NCBI GenBank assembly: GCA_963790585.1
Contig: CAWBOY010000002.1
Coordinates: 744,001 to 808,000, forward strand
Direction: 5' to 3'
Length of the DNA: 64,000 bases
Origin: CAWBOY01 sp963790585
GTDB lineage: Bacteria > Planctomycetota > Planctomycetia > Gemmatales > Gemmataceae
The notes beneath the pieces are model-generated. The model was given only the letters and a program-made list of their open reading frames with translations, did not search any database and was not told the origin of the DNA. Position 1 is the first letter of the stretch; every line of letters begins with the position of its first letter. This document shows positions 20,160 to 29,651 of the stretch, piece by piece. Position numbers and translations under genes: made by a program.

Positions 20160-21521
20160 TTACTCGGCGAGTTGGTCTCGATACGCATTGGCAAGCCAAT
20201 CGATTTCCGCTCGGCTGCGCTTTTCGGTTACGGCCAAGGAAATGCAATCCGCGAGGTTCGGATACCATTGGCCGAGCTCGAGACCGGCATGGAAACCAGC
20301 CCACAACATCGACTCGAGCAACTGCGGCGGTTTCGCTTTGGCACCCTGGCCGACCGACACCGTGAACTCTTTGAAAAAGGGCCGATCGAAACGCCTCTTC
20401 AAACCAGCGACCTGTTCGAGCTGGTTGGCCGCGTAGTGGGCTTTGCGAAGGCAAAGCTCGGCGGTCTCTTTCAAGCCTTGAGGCCCCAGGGCGGCAAGGT
20501 AGACGGCGGCACGGAGAGCGAATAAGCCCTGATTCGTGCAGATGTTGCTGGTCGCCTTTTCGCGGCGGATATGTTGCTCACGGGTCTGCATCGTCAAGAC
20601 CCAACAACGTTTGCCGCGGCGATCTACAGTCTGGCCGACAAGGCGGCCGGGAATCTTGCGCAGAAACTTCTCACGGCAGGCGAGAATACCCAGATAAGGC
20701 CCGCCGTAAACCAGCGGGTTACCGAGACATTGCCCCTCAGCCACAGCGATGTCGGCGCCATAGTCGCCCGGCCGTTTCATCAGCCCAAGACTGATTGGAT
20801 CGAAGCTGACGATGAACAAGGCCCCTTTGGCATGGGCGAGCGCGGCGACGGCTTCGACCTCTTCCAAGCAGCCAAAGAAATTTGGGTGCTGCACGACGAC
20901 CGCGCACGTCGTATCGTCGATCGCGGTCTTGAGGTCGTCTGGATCCAGAAATCCGTTGGGCGTCGCGATCGTTTCCACGCGCGGCTCAAGATTCGCCAGG
21001 TAGGTTACCAAGGTCTTGCGATATTCCGGATGAGTGCTTTCCGCGACGATGACCTTGCCGGTCCGGCCGGTGACCGTCATCGCCATCAGCACGGCCTCAG
21101 CCACGGAACTGCCGCCTTCGTAAAGGCTGGCGTTGCTGACGTCGAGGCCGGTTAGTTCACAAATCAGAGTTTGAAACTCGAAGAACGCCTGAAGACTACC
21201 TTGGCTCGCTTCGGCCTGATAGGGCGTGTAGGCCGTGTAAAATTCGCTCCGGCCTGCCACGGCGTCGACGACCGCGGGAATGAAATGATCATACGCGCCG
21301 CCGCCCAAAAAGCAGACGGCATCATCCGTTGATCGATTTTTCCCCGCCAGCAGTTGCACGTGTGCGCTCAACTCGATCTCACTGAGAGCGGGCGGGATGT
21401 CAAGAGGGCGTTGCAAACGGAGATCGGCTGGAATGTTCCGAAACAGATCCGGGATGGAGCCGACGCCGATTGTCCGCAGCATGGCCTGCTGGTCATCGGC
21501 GGTATTGAGAACGTATGACAA
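20160..21521 (-). CDS. gcvPA: Glycine dehydrogenase (decarboxylating) subunit 1
   Basis: This is the N-terminal half-protein of split GcvP and partner of GcvPB. I start it at the TTG at 21521 (then Ser-Tyr-Val-Leu-Asn-Thr) because GGAGG lies five bases upstream and this gives 453 residues, near the family norm. An ATG further out at 21581 would add about 20 unmatched residues. Conserved segments include FLGGGAYDHFIPAVVDAV, FYTAYTPYQAEASQGSLQA, FEFQTLICELTGLDVSNASLYEG and EGQCLGNPLVYGGPYLGIL. The frame is intact. It sits 70 bases after gcvH on the same strand. Confidence 0.93.
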   Translation of the reverse strand: MSYVLNTADDQQAMLRTIGVGSIPDLFRNIPADLRLQRPLDIPPALSEIELSAHVQLLAGKNRSTDDAVCFLGGGAYDHFIPAVVDAVAGRSEFYTAYTPYQAEASQGSLQAFFEFQTLICELTGLDVSNASLYEGGSSVAEAVLMAMTVTGRTGKVIVAESTHPEYRKTLVTYLANLEPRVETIATPNGFLDPDDLKTAIDDTTCAVVVQHPNFFGCLEEVEAVAALAHAKGALFIVSFDPISLGLMKRPGDYGADIAVAEGQCLGNPLVYGGPYLGILACREKFLRKIPGRLVGQTVDRRGKRCWVLTMQTREQHIRREKATSNICTNQGLFALRAAVYLAALGPQGLKETAELCLRKAHYAANQLEQVAGLKRRFDRPFFKEFTVSVGQGAKAKPPQLLESMLWAGFHAGLELGQWYPNLADCISLAVTEKRSRAEIDWLANAYRDQLAE

Positions 21522-21591
21522 GCCAACCTCCAAGAGAGTCAAATAGAGTCGCGTCGCGGACGATTCGAGCCGACAAATCAAAGGCCAACAT

Positions 21592-21978
21592 TCAAATCAC
21601 GTCAGAGCCGGTCTGCTTCTTATATTCGTCTAACGACATCAGGTGATCGAGCTTGAGATTCTTAGCGACGCGGATTTTGATCAGCCAACCTTTGTCGTAG
21701 GGGTCTTTGGAAACAATGCTCGGGTCGTTTGTCAGTTTGTCGTTGACCTCGATGATGTCGCCGTTGACCGGCGCGTATAGGTCGTTGACGGACTTTACAG
21801 ATTCGATTTCTCCGAAACTGTCCCCCATAATGGCGGGATCGCCAACATCGGGAAGTTCGATGTAGATGATATCAGTCAACTGCTCGACGGCGAATTTCGT
21901 CAGGCCGACGGTGCAGAGATCGCCCTCGACTTTGGCCCACTCATGGGTTTTGGCATATTTGAGCTTCTGCAGATCCAT
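21592..21978 (-). CDS. gcvH: Glycine cleavage system H protein
   Basis: GcvH is the lipoyl carrier that shuttles the aminomethyl intermediate between the P, T and L proteins. It has 128 residues and is intact. The lipoyl lysine is Lys62 in GEIESVKSVNDLYAPVNG, and the hallmark HEW (THEWAKVEGD) is near the start. The ATG at 21978 is chosen for homology and for the GGGAGG upstream. The gene follows gcvT by 61 bases and the lipM product encoded downstream could modify it. Confidence 0.96.
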   Translation of the reverse strand: MDLQKLKYAKTHEWAKVEGDLCTVGLTKFAVEQLTDIIYIELPDVGDPAIMGDSFGEIESVKSVNDLYAPVNGDIIEVNDKLTNDPSIVSKDPYDKGWLIKIRVAKNLKLDHLMSLDEYKKQTGSDVI

Positions 21979-22039
21979 GACATCGGTCCTCCCGATATTA
22001 GTAGTAGACAACGACCCCGCGATCCGGATGGAGACGGCA

Positions 22040-23115
22040 TTACTTTTTGCGGCAATAAAAAGGCAATGGTACAACGGTTGCCGATTCGGGCTTCCCACGG
22101 ACGTCCACGGCCAGGCGCGTACCGATGGCGGCTTGGCTTGGATCGACATAGGCCATTGCCACCGCTTTTTGAAGCGTCGGCGCGAATGTACCACTCGTCA
22201 CCAGGCCGATCGGTTTGTCCGCGGCGAGGACCATCGCCCCTTCACGAGCGATCCGTTTGGCTTCGAGTTCCAGGCCCACGCGAACTCGGCGCGTCGTGTC
22301 GTCTCGCGCTTCAAGAGCGCTTCGCGTCCAAGGAATTCACCTTTATCGAGCTTTACGGCCCAGCCGAGGCCGGCCTGAAGCGGGTCAATTTCCTCGTTTA
22401 ATTCATGGCCATAGAGCGGCATCGCGGCTTCGAGACGCAGCGTATCGCGCGCCCCGAGGCCACACGGTTTGGCGCCACGACGAGCCAATTCTTCCCACAA
22501 TTCAAGACCGAAAGCGATATCCGTTACGAATTCGAGCCCGTCCTCGCCGGTATAACCGGTACGGCTGACAATATAATCGGAGCCGCGATATTTGGCTGCC
22601 AAGGCATGGTAATAAGGTAACGAAGGCATCTCGGCTGGTGTGAGCTCTTGACAGATTTCCAGTGCTTTGGGGCCTTGGATCGCGATCATGCACGTCTTTT
22701 CCGTGCGATCGGAAATCGTTACATCGAAGCCCACACGCCTTTGATCCAGACAGCTTACAATCTTGCCACGATTCGAGGCATTGACAACCATCGACCAATA
22801 AGTTGGCCAGCGATAGACGAGAATGTCATCCTGAATGCCGCCCTTGTCGTTACAGATTAGTCCATAGCGAACCTGGAACTCTTTCATCGACGTTGCGTTG
22901 TTGGTGAAAACGCTCTCGATCATGGGCAAGGCGCTGGGTCCATCAAATGACAGCCGTCCCATATGACTTACGTCGAAAATCCCCGCGTTCGAGCGCACCG
23001 CGATATGTTCGTCCGTGATTGTCGAGTATTGGATCGGCATGTCCCAGCCGCCAAAATCAACCATTCTGCCGCCATGTTTCACGTGCCAATCATAAAGCGG
23101 GGTACGCAAAGGCAT
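22040..23115 (-). CDS. gcvT: Aminomethyltransferase (glycine cleavage T protein; one frameshift)
   Basis: GcvT transfers the methylene group from aminomethyl-GcvH to tetrahydrofolate, releasing ammonia. The protein starts MPLRTPLYDWHVKHGGRMVDFGGWDMP and shows FDVSHMGRL, YTGEDGLEF and CGLGARDTLRLEAAMPLYGHEL. Near 22285 the frame is lost after the REALLKRETTRR segment and continues in the next frame with VGLELEAKRIAREGAMVL, IGLVTSGTFAPTLQKAVAMAYVD and a proper C-terminus at 22040. This gives about 358 residues. It is the first gene of the operon. I looked upstream for a glycine riboswitch and saw none. Confidence 0.92.
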
Positions 23116-23319
23116 GAACCCTGTCCTTGTTTGAACTCGCTGACAAACCGACTACGACAATCGGTCAGATAGTTGATCGTTTACCATACTCGGTAATGGT
23201 ACGACCGGAACAACTGGAGTCCATGAGCGTCCTCAGACTGTTGCGTCTTTACTTCAAGGGTTCATCACGAATGCCTAGTGAAGTTTGAATACAAAACAGG
23301 TTAATCGTTGCGAAAGGCG

Positions 23320-24803
23320 ATGAAAAAAGCTACAGTATCAATGTCAAAACGAAACGAGATGACAACGAACGGACAGCTACATCCGGGCGCACAGGGATTG
23401 TGCGAAACGGACTTGCTGAGTGGGCATACCATGGAAGATACCCAACCAGATAGATCGACGGAAACGACACGGCCCGATGCGGTTGCCGGGGTAGCGCTGC
23501 GATCCCTCGGTGATTATCGGATGTTGCGCCGCCTCGGATCGGGCGGTATGGGAGAGGTCTATTTAGCATACGACGCCAAGCTCAATTGCAAGGTGGCGAT
23601 TAAAGTATTAGGTCGACCACCTTTCCGCTCAACAGGGGCATATCGACCGTTTCTATCGCGAAGCTCGCAGTGGCGGCAGTCTTAGCCACCCCAATATCGT
23701 TTGCAGCCTGGCGCATGGTCAAGATACGACGACAAAAAAGCATTATATCGTGCTCGAATATATCGATGGCGGCAGCGCACATGCGTTGCTCGACCGCCAA
23801 GGCCGTCTAGCAGTTGGCGATGCGGTTCACATCGTGCTTGCGGTTGCCCAAGCCCTTGAACACGCGCATGCGCGGAATCTGGTTCATCGCGATATAAAGC
23901 CCGATAATATCCTACTAACCCGCGCAGGGGTCGCAAAGCTATCGGACTTTGGCCTCGTACGGCGCATGGATGAGCTAAGCCATCTCACCGCGAATCGCGA
24001 GGGATTTGGTACCACGCCATATATGCCCTACGAGCAAGCTGTGCGTGCGCGTGATGCCGATCACCGAAGCGATATTTATGCGCTGGCGCTACGCTTTACC
24101 ATCTCGTCACGGGAGTGTTGCCGTTCCCAGGCGAAAATCACCTCGAGGTCGTGCAGAAAAAGAAGCTCGGTGCCTTCGAACCTGCGAGTTCGTTCAACCC
24201 TTCTGTTCCGCGGCGCTCGACGCGATTTTGGGGCGGATGATGGCGTTTCGGAAGATTGACCGTTATCAAACGGTCAGCGAACTAATTATCGACCTCGAGC
24301 GCTCTCGGCTTGCCGCATCTGTTCCGAGCTTTGCGGACGCTAACCTCGCTCTCAACGAGCCTCGGGTTCGGGACAGCTTGTCGACGGCGGCGCCAACGCG
24401 GTTGCTTAACTTGAGTGCCGGGATGCCGGCCGAAGGGATTCTCAAGACTGCGCAGATGAATCTCTGGCAGCTGCGATTTCGAAACCGCGAGGGGAGACTC
24501 TGCCGAGCCCGTGCATCAACGGAGCTGATTCAGAAGCGGCTCCGCCACGGCCGATTACCGCGCGACATCGAAGTGCGCCGGCCATCCGAGGACACGTTCC
24601 AACCGATCGAGCGATTTCCTGAATTCGCCGCGCTTCGACCGCAGCCGCGGAAAAAATTGGATGCCGCCAACCCCGAGGCCGCGACTCCCCTGGGCGTCAG
24701 GCCGTCCCCCAAGTGGGCTTTATACTTGCTCGGGCTCGGCTTCGCGTTCGGCATCGCCGGAAGCATCCTAGCCCTACGCTGGGTCGGCCTCGTGCCATTT
24801 TGA
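23320..24803 (+). CDS. Serine/threonine protein kinase with C-terminal membrane anchor (at least three frameshifts)
   Basis: This is a Hanks-type kinase. The N-lobe has GSGGMGEVYLAYD and VAIKVL (Lys). After a shift near 23620 come RFYREARSGGSLSHPNIV, HRDIKPDNILL and SDFGLV. A shift at 24085 is repaired by adding one G, which turns YALALRF into the expected YALGATLYHLVTGVLPFPGE. A third shift near 24205 leads into LGRMMAFRKIDRYQTVSELI. The C-terminal region has an Arg-rich segment and ends with one transmembrane helix (WALYLLGLGFAFGIAGSILAL). The kinase domain is therefore cytoplasmic with a short tail outside. The start codon is uncertain (23308 TTG, 23320 ATG and others). Confidence 0.8.
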
Positions 24804-24912
24804 TCAAAGTGTTGGTATCGTTCTTGGGAACTCGCGGGGCTTCGACCGCGTCCGACAAATAGGCACGCACGCGATTCAAAATACCGCAATTCTCCGCGAG
24901 GTACGATAGACC

Positions 24913-25607
24913 ATGAAGAAGATTCTCGGCTCACTGACAGGAATGTTGCTGCTTTTCGCAAGCGCGAGCGGAGCTGAAATAACTGATTTGATCAAACAAT
25001 TGAAAGCCAAAGACACGGAGATGCGCCGCTCGGCGGCCGAGTCGCTAGGCAAGGCCGGAAAAGACGCTCAAGCGGCAGGCCCAGCGCTTGTGGCGGCCAT
25101 GAAAGACAGCGATTTGTTCGTGCGATCATTCGCGGCTCAGGCGCTCGGCGACGTTGCGCGGATCCGAAGATTGCGATCCCCGCGCTCAAAGCCTCGCTCA
25201 GCGATCCCAAGGAAAAGCCCGAAGTTCTCGAAGCCGCTATTTCGTCGCTGCAGAAACTCGGTGGCCCGAGCGTCGGCATTCTCGCGGATGTCGCTCAGAG
25301 TTCAACGCATGACGCCAATTTACGGCACAAATCGTTGCAAGCTCTCGCCAATATGGGCGCGGACGCCAAACCGGCAATCAACGTGTTGATGGACCTGACC
25401 ACAGCCAAGGTACCAAAAGGCAAGAACGCACCCGCAATGGAGCTGCGTGTCGACGCCGTAAAGGCATTAGGCAAAATTGCCACCACATCGGACACCAAAG
25501 TTGTCGACAAACTTACCGAAATGGATGAAGACAAGGACAAAAAGCTTGATCGCATGTTGAAGGCCGCAATCAAAGCGTCACTTAAGCAGATCAAGTCGCG
25601 TTCATGA
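24913..25607 (+). CDS. Exported HEAT-repeat protein (one frameshift)
   Basis: A signal peptide (MKKILGSLTGMLLLFASASG) is followed by HEAT repeats: LIKQLKAKDTEMRRSAAESLGKAGKDAQAAGPALVAAM and DSDLFVRSFAAQALGDV. The frame breaks near 25155 and continues as IAIPALKASLSDPKEKPEVLEAAISSL, LRHKSLQALANMGADAKPAIN and ELRVDAVKALGKIA to the stop at 25607. The joined protein of about 230 residues is all helical repeat and probably binds other proteins in the periplasm. A terminator-like hairpin follows. Confidence 0.75.
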
Positions 25608-25663
25608 TGCGAAAAAGTCTTTGGGTCTGTTTAGCACTCCAAAATATCCGTTAAGTAGTACAG

Positions 25664-25705
25664 GCCGTTCCACAGATAAGTTTCTGAGGAACGGCTTCTT
25701 GCATT
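25664..25705 (+). terminator. Rho-independent terminator-like hairpin after the HEAT gene
   Basis: GCCGTTCC (25664-25671) pairs with GGAACGGC (25688-25695) around a 16-base loop, followed by the T-rich TTCTTGCATTTT. It lies 57 bases after the HEAT gene stop. Confidence 0.6.
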
Positions 25706-25787
25706 TTCGTGGTCCTCTTTCCTTTGCAACCCGTCGTTCGCAAAATGAGACAAGAAGCCGAATTCCCATAGCTAGATTGAGCGTCTG

Positions 25788-26439
25788 ATGAGCAAAGAAG
25801 ACCAGCTACGTCGCGTATTGGATAGCGGCATCGTCGCCGTGGTGCGATCTCCCGATAGCGAGCAACTTGTCAAGGTTGCCGCCGCACTCGCTGAAGGAGG
25901 AGTAACCGTCATTGAGATCACGATGACGGTGCCGGACGCGCTCGACGTCGTGCGCCGCGTTCGGCAAGCCTTGGGCGATCGGATATTGCTCGGAGCCGGG
26001 ACCATCCTCGACACGGAGACTGCCAGGGCCGCTCTATTGGCAGGCGCGGATACATCTCGTCGCGCCGACACTGAATCTCGATGTAATTCGTCTCTGCCAG
26101 CGTTACGATAAGCTGGTCATGCCGGGAGCGTTCACGCCGACGGAAATCCTGGCGGCGTGGGAAGCGGGCGCGGATATCGTTAAGGTCTTTCCGGCCGAAA
26201 TCGTTGGCCCAGCGTTCTTCAAGGCCGTCCGCGGCCCATTGCCGCAGATCCGCATGATGCCGACCGGCGGCGTCGATCTCACGACTGCGGCCGAGTTTCT
26301 CCGCGCTGGAGCTTGCTGTCTCGGCGTCGGTAGCCAACTCGTCGAACCGAAAGCCATAGCAGAGAAGAATTTCGATCGGATTCGAGAACTGGCCCGGCAA
26401 TATACGGCCGTCGTCAAACAGTTCCGCGAAGCTAAATAA
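25788..26439 (+). CDS. eda: KHG/KDPG aldolase (one frameshift)
   Basis: KDPG aldolase splits 2-keto-3-deoxy-6-phosphogluconate to pyruvate and glyceraldehyde-3-phosphate. The N-terminal half shows GIVAVVRSPD, GGVTVIEITMTVPDAL and LLGAGTIL. Near 26052 the frame slips and resumes with LVAPTLNLDVIRLCQ, VMPGAFTPTEILAAWEAGAD, the Schiff-base lysine in VKVFPAEIVG and MMPTGGVDLTTAAEFLRAGA. Total length is about 216 residues, normal for the family. It is followed after 32 bases by kdgK, forming a KDG-to-KDPG-to-triose module. Confidence 0.92.
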
Positions 26440-26471
26440 TTACTAATATCAGATCCAAATTAGAGCAAATT

Positions 26472-27457
26472 ATGTCCTACGATGTGGTCACGTTCGGCGA
26501 AGCGATGATTCGCCTGAACCCTCCGAATTTCAAACGGCTGGAGCAGGCGCAGAGCCTCGACCTGCAAATCGGCGGCGCCGAGTTGAACACGGCCGTCGGC
26601 CTCGCGCGCCTTGGCCGTTCCAGCGCCTGGGTCTCCCGCCTGACCAATAATCCGCTCGGTCGGCTCGTCGCCAACCGTGGCCGGGAAGCTGGCGTTTGCA
26701 CCGATCACGTCGTTTGGACCGACGACGACCGTGTCGGCCTCTATTTTCTGGAGTTCGGCGCCGCCCCAAGGGCGAGTAGCGTTTTGTACGACCGCAAAAA
26801 CGCCGCGATCGTGGGAATCAAGCCGGGAATGGTCGATTGGGCCAAGATATTTAGCGGCACAAAATGGTTTCACGTCACCGGCATTACACCGGCACTCAGT
26901 CCAACCGCCGCTCTAGTCACGCGCGAGGCATTGCAAGCCGCTCATGCCGCCGGCGTCAGCACGAGTATGGATCTGAATTATCGCATTAAACTCTGGAGCC
27001 AGGCCGATGCCGGCAAATGCATGACCGAGTTGATGCCGTTCATCAACGTCCTCATTACCACCGAGGAAGACACCGAACGAGTTTTCGGCATCAAGGGTAA
27101 GGACTACGAAGACGTCGCCGCCCAGACTGCGAAGCGATTTCCGCTTCGAACCGTCGCGATCACGCTGCGAGAGAATCCACTCGTCTGGAAAAACACCTGG
27201 ACTGCGATCGCCTATGCCGACGGCCAGATTCTCCGCACGCGCACCTACGAAGTGGAGATCGTCGATCGCCTGGCGCGGGCGACTCATTCGCCGCCGGTTT
27301 GATCCATGGCTTGCTTGATGGTGATTTGCAAAAAGGGCTTGATTTCGGTGTTGCCGCGAGCGCCATCAAGCATTCAATCCCTGGTGACTTCGCCTGGATT
27401 ACGCGCAGCGAAGTGGAGACCCTCATCAAGAGCCCTGGATTACGCATCAGCCGGTAG
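26472..27457 (+). CDS. kdgK: 2-keto-3-deoxygluconate kinase, PfkB family (one frameshift)
   Basis: This PfkB sugar kinase is expected to phosphorylate 2-keto-3-deoxygluconate, whose product the neighbouring aldolase cleaves. It shows VVTFGEAMIRLNPP, the QIGGAELNTAVGLARLG signature and MDLNYRIKLW. Adding one G to the GG at 27272-27273 restores the invariant anion-hole motif (LGAGDSFAAGLIHGLL) and the proper C-terminus ending at TAG 27457, about 328 residues. As given, the frame ends early at 27302. Substrate assignment rests on pairing with eda and on overall sequence; a related sugar kinase is possible. Confidence 0.85.
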
Positions 27458-27479
27458 CAACTTCCAAAGGAGGAACGAC

Positions 27480-28139
27480 GTGTCGCGCCTGCTTTCGAAT
27501 GAGGACGCTCGCAACCTCGACCGCCGAGCGATTCATGAAGCAGGCGTGCCAGGCGTCGTCCTCATGGAAAACGCGTCGCGTGGCTGTGCCGACCTGCTCG
27601 TCGCGCTTGGTATTCAGGGACGAATCGCCATCTGTTGCGGTCGAGGCAACAACGGCGGCGACGGCTTTGCAATGGCGCGCCATCTCGACAATTTAGGCTT
27701 CGATGTTCGCGTTCTTCTCTTTGCCGATCCTGACACGCTGAGTGGTGACGCCGCGATCAATTATCGAATTATCGCCCGTCTTGGACCGCCAATCGTCGTT
27801 TTTGGTGACACTTCGATCGACAATGCCAATCTCCACGTCGAACTGCATAGGTCCGACTGGGTCGTCGATGCCTTATTCGGCACGGGATTACAAGGCCCGG
27901 TTCGCGCTCCTCTGGATCAGGTCATCACCGCGATAAACGATTCAGGCGCCCGCGTTTTCGCCATTGATATCCCGTCAGGCCTGCCCGACAACGGCCCGCC
28001 GACGGGGCCGACAATTCGAGCGCACCACACGGCGACGATAGCCGTTCTAAAGACGGCATTTCTCAGTCCGGATGCTCAATCGATCGTCGGTCAAGTTCAT
28101 GTCATCGAAATGGGTTTGCCGCACCGAATTTTAGGCTAA
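27480..28139 (+). CDS. nnrE: NAD(P)H-hydrate epimerase (YjeF N-terminal domain)
   Basis: This enzyme repairs damaged NADH and NADPH by epimerising the R- and S-hydrates. The GTG at 27480 is chosen because AAAGGAGG lies seven bases upstream. The roughly 219-residue protein carries LSNEDARNLDRRAIHEAGVPG, MENASRG, the GRGNNGGDGFAMARHL phosphate-binding motif, DWVVDALFGTGLQGPVRAP and IPSGLPDNG. Only the epimerase domain is present; the dehydratase domain often fused to it is missing. It follows kdgK by 22 bases. Confidence 0.93.
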   Translation: MSRLLSNEDARNLDRRAIHEAGVPGVVLMENASRGCADLLVALGIQGRIAICCGRGNNGGDGFAMARHLDNLGFDVRVLLFADPDTLSGDAAINYRIIARLGPPIVVFGDTSIDNANLHVELHRSDWVVDALFGTGLQGPVRAPLDQVITAINDSGARVFAIDIPSGLPDNGPPTGPTIRAHHTATIAVLKTAFLSPDAQSIVGQVHVIEMGLPHRILG

Positions 28140-28245
28140 CCGCGCATTTCAAGAGCCGGGAGCGTCAGCGACCGGAGCAAACCCAATCACGGCTTACTCG
28201 GGTTGCTGGTGCTTCAGGCGAGCCGCCGATTTCCCATATCTCCTC

Positions 28246-28286
28246 TTGCAATCCTAAATAAATCTTGTACTATTACAGTAGTACAA
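28246..28286 (+). promoter_or_regulatory. Promoter and overlapping palindromic operator for the GntR-ABC operon
   Basis: TTGCAA (28246-28251) and TACTAT (28268-28273), 16 bases apart, form a plausible sigma-70 promoter. A perfect palindrome, TTGTACTA and TAGTACAA around a six-base spacer (28265-28286), covers the -10 element and lies 39 bases before the repressor gene. YtrA-type GntR regulators bind such GTAC-centred palindromes, so autoregulation is likely. Confidence 0.7.
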
Positions 28287-28325
28287 AACAATTAAACAGG
28301 CAACCCAGCTCAGTTGCGAGAGACC

Positions 28326-28712
28326 ATGCATCTACACATCTCGACATTGGATGGCGTGCCGGTCTATCTCCAGATCGTGCAACAGATCAAACATCTGGTC
28401 GCCTCGGGCCGTCTGACGGCCGGCGAGGAATTGCCGCCGATTCGTGTGTTGGCGGAACGACTCGTGATAAATCCTAACACAGTCGCCCGTGCTTATCGAG
28501 AGCTGGAGTCGAGTGGTGTCGTCGTCAAACGCGGCACGGCGGGGACTTACGTTGCCGACGGCGATTCGGCGCGAGGCGCGGCGGATCGGCACGAGCTGAT
28601 AACTGGGCGTATCGATGCATTACTCGTTGAATCACGACAATTGCAGATCTCTTTAGAGGAATTGCTCGACCTGGTCCGCCTTCGTGATCAGGCGATGCAG
28701 CCTCAAATATAG
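28326..28712 (+). CDS. GntR-family transcriptional regulator, YtrA type
   Basis: This 128-residue repressor has an N-terminal winged helix-turn-helix (VPVYLQIVQQIKHLVASGRLTAGEELPPIRVLAERLVINPNTVARAYRELESSGVV) and only a short helical C-terminal part, which defines the YtrA subfamily. That subfamily usually controls neighbouring ABC transporter genes, as here: the ATPase gene starts 12 bases after it. The ATG at 28326 has a weak GAGAG-type ribosome site. The palindrome at 28265-28286 is its likely operator. Confidence 0.9.
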   Translation: MHLHISTLDGVPVYLQIVQQIKHLVASGRLTAGEELPPIRVLAERLVINPNTVARAYRELESSGVVVKRGTAGTYVADGDSARGAADRHELITGRIDALLVESRQLQISLEELLDLVRLRDQAMQPQI

Positions 28713-28723
28713 GAGCGTGCCCC

Positions 28724-29648
28724 ATGACTTTTCATGACCCCGGCTCGCCAGACGCGGTGATCCGGATCGAGGGCCTTACGCGCCGCTTCGGCGCCAAGGC
28801 AGCACTCGACAACCTCAGCCTGATGGTGCCGCGTGGCTCGGTGTTCGGTCTCGTCGGCGCCAACGGCGCGGGCAAGACCACTCTGATTCGCCATATCCTT
28901 GGCCTTTTGCGGGCCGACATCGGATTGGTCCGCGTCTTCGGGCTCGATCCTGTTCGTGAACCGGTTAAGGTTCTCGCGCGGATCGGATATCTCTCCGAAG
29001 ACAATGACCTGCCGCCCTGGATGCGCGTTGGCGATTTAATCCGTTTCATGCGCCCCTTCTATCCCGGCTGGGATGATACCTATGCCGAGGAGCTGCGCGG
29101 CACTTTTGCCCTGGATCCAATGACTGCGCGTCCGCGATTTATCCAAGGGCCAGAAAGCGCGGGCTGGCCTTTTGGTCGCGCTGGCGTATCGGCCGGAATT
29201 ACTTGTATTGGATGAGCCTTCTTCCGGACTCGATCCTCTCGTTCGCCGAGACATCCTCACTGCGATTGTTCGCACCATCGCGGACGAAGGTCGAACGGTG
29301 CTATTTTCGTCCCACCTCCTCGACGAGGTCGAGCGAATGTCCGATCGCATCGCCTTGATTAACAACGGTCGCGTGATTTGTGGCGGGACGCTCGATCAGG
29401 TCAAACAAACGCACCGCGTCATCACGCTGCATTTCGATGAGCCGCAACAGCAGGCGCCCCAGGAAATCGGCCTTTTCGGCTGGGAAGGCCAGGGTCGGGA
29501 ATGGTCGGCTGTTTCCGTTCTTCAAGCCGACGAATTCCAGGAAACGATACGCGGTTGGGGAGCGCACATCGTCGCGGAACAGACGCCATCGTTGGAAAAT
29601 GTCTTCATGGCTCGAGTGGGTCGCAGCGCCGTCAACGAGGAGGGGTGA
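28724..29648 (+). CDS. ABC transporter ATP-binding protein (one frameshift)
   Basis: This is the nucleotide-binding subunit of an exporter of the CcmA/YtrB type. Walker A is GANGAGKTT and the Q-loop region is GYLSEDNDLPPWMRV. The frame breaks near 29128; in the next frame the signature LSKGQKARAGLLVALAYRPELLVLDEPSSGLDP gives both the ABC signature and Walker B, followed by the switch His in LFSSHLLDEVERM. The joined protein has about 308 residues. The start lies 12 bases after the GntR gene, with which it forms an operon with the permease that follows. Confidence 0.9.
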
Positions 29649-29651
29649 TCG

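Noticed and set aside
23116..23320. Glycine riboswitch upstream of gcvT
   Set aside because: The conserved glycine-aptamer segments are not visible on the minus strand in this gap.
23320..24803. Reading the split kinase as real pseudogene decay
   Set aside because: The catalytic motifs are all intact, the shifts are single-base, and one base added at 24085 restores a conserved segment, which fits sequencing error better.
28146..28225. Palindromic repeat between nnrE and the GntR operon
   Set aside because: Only short imperfect pairing (AGCAAACCC with GGGTTGCT) could be found, too weak to call an element.
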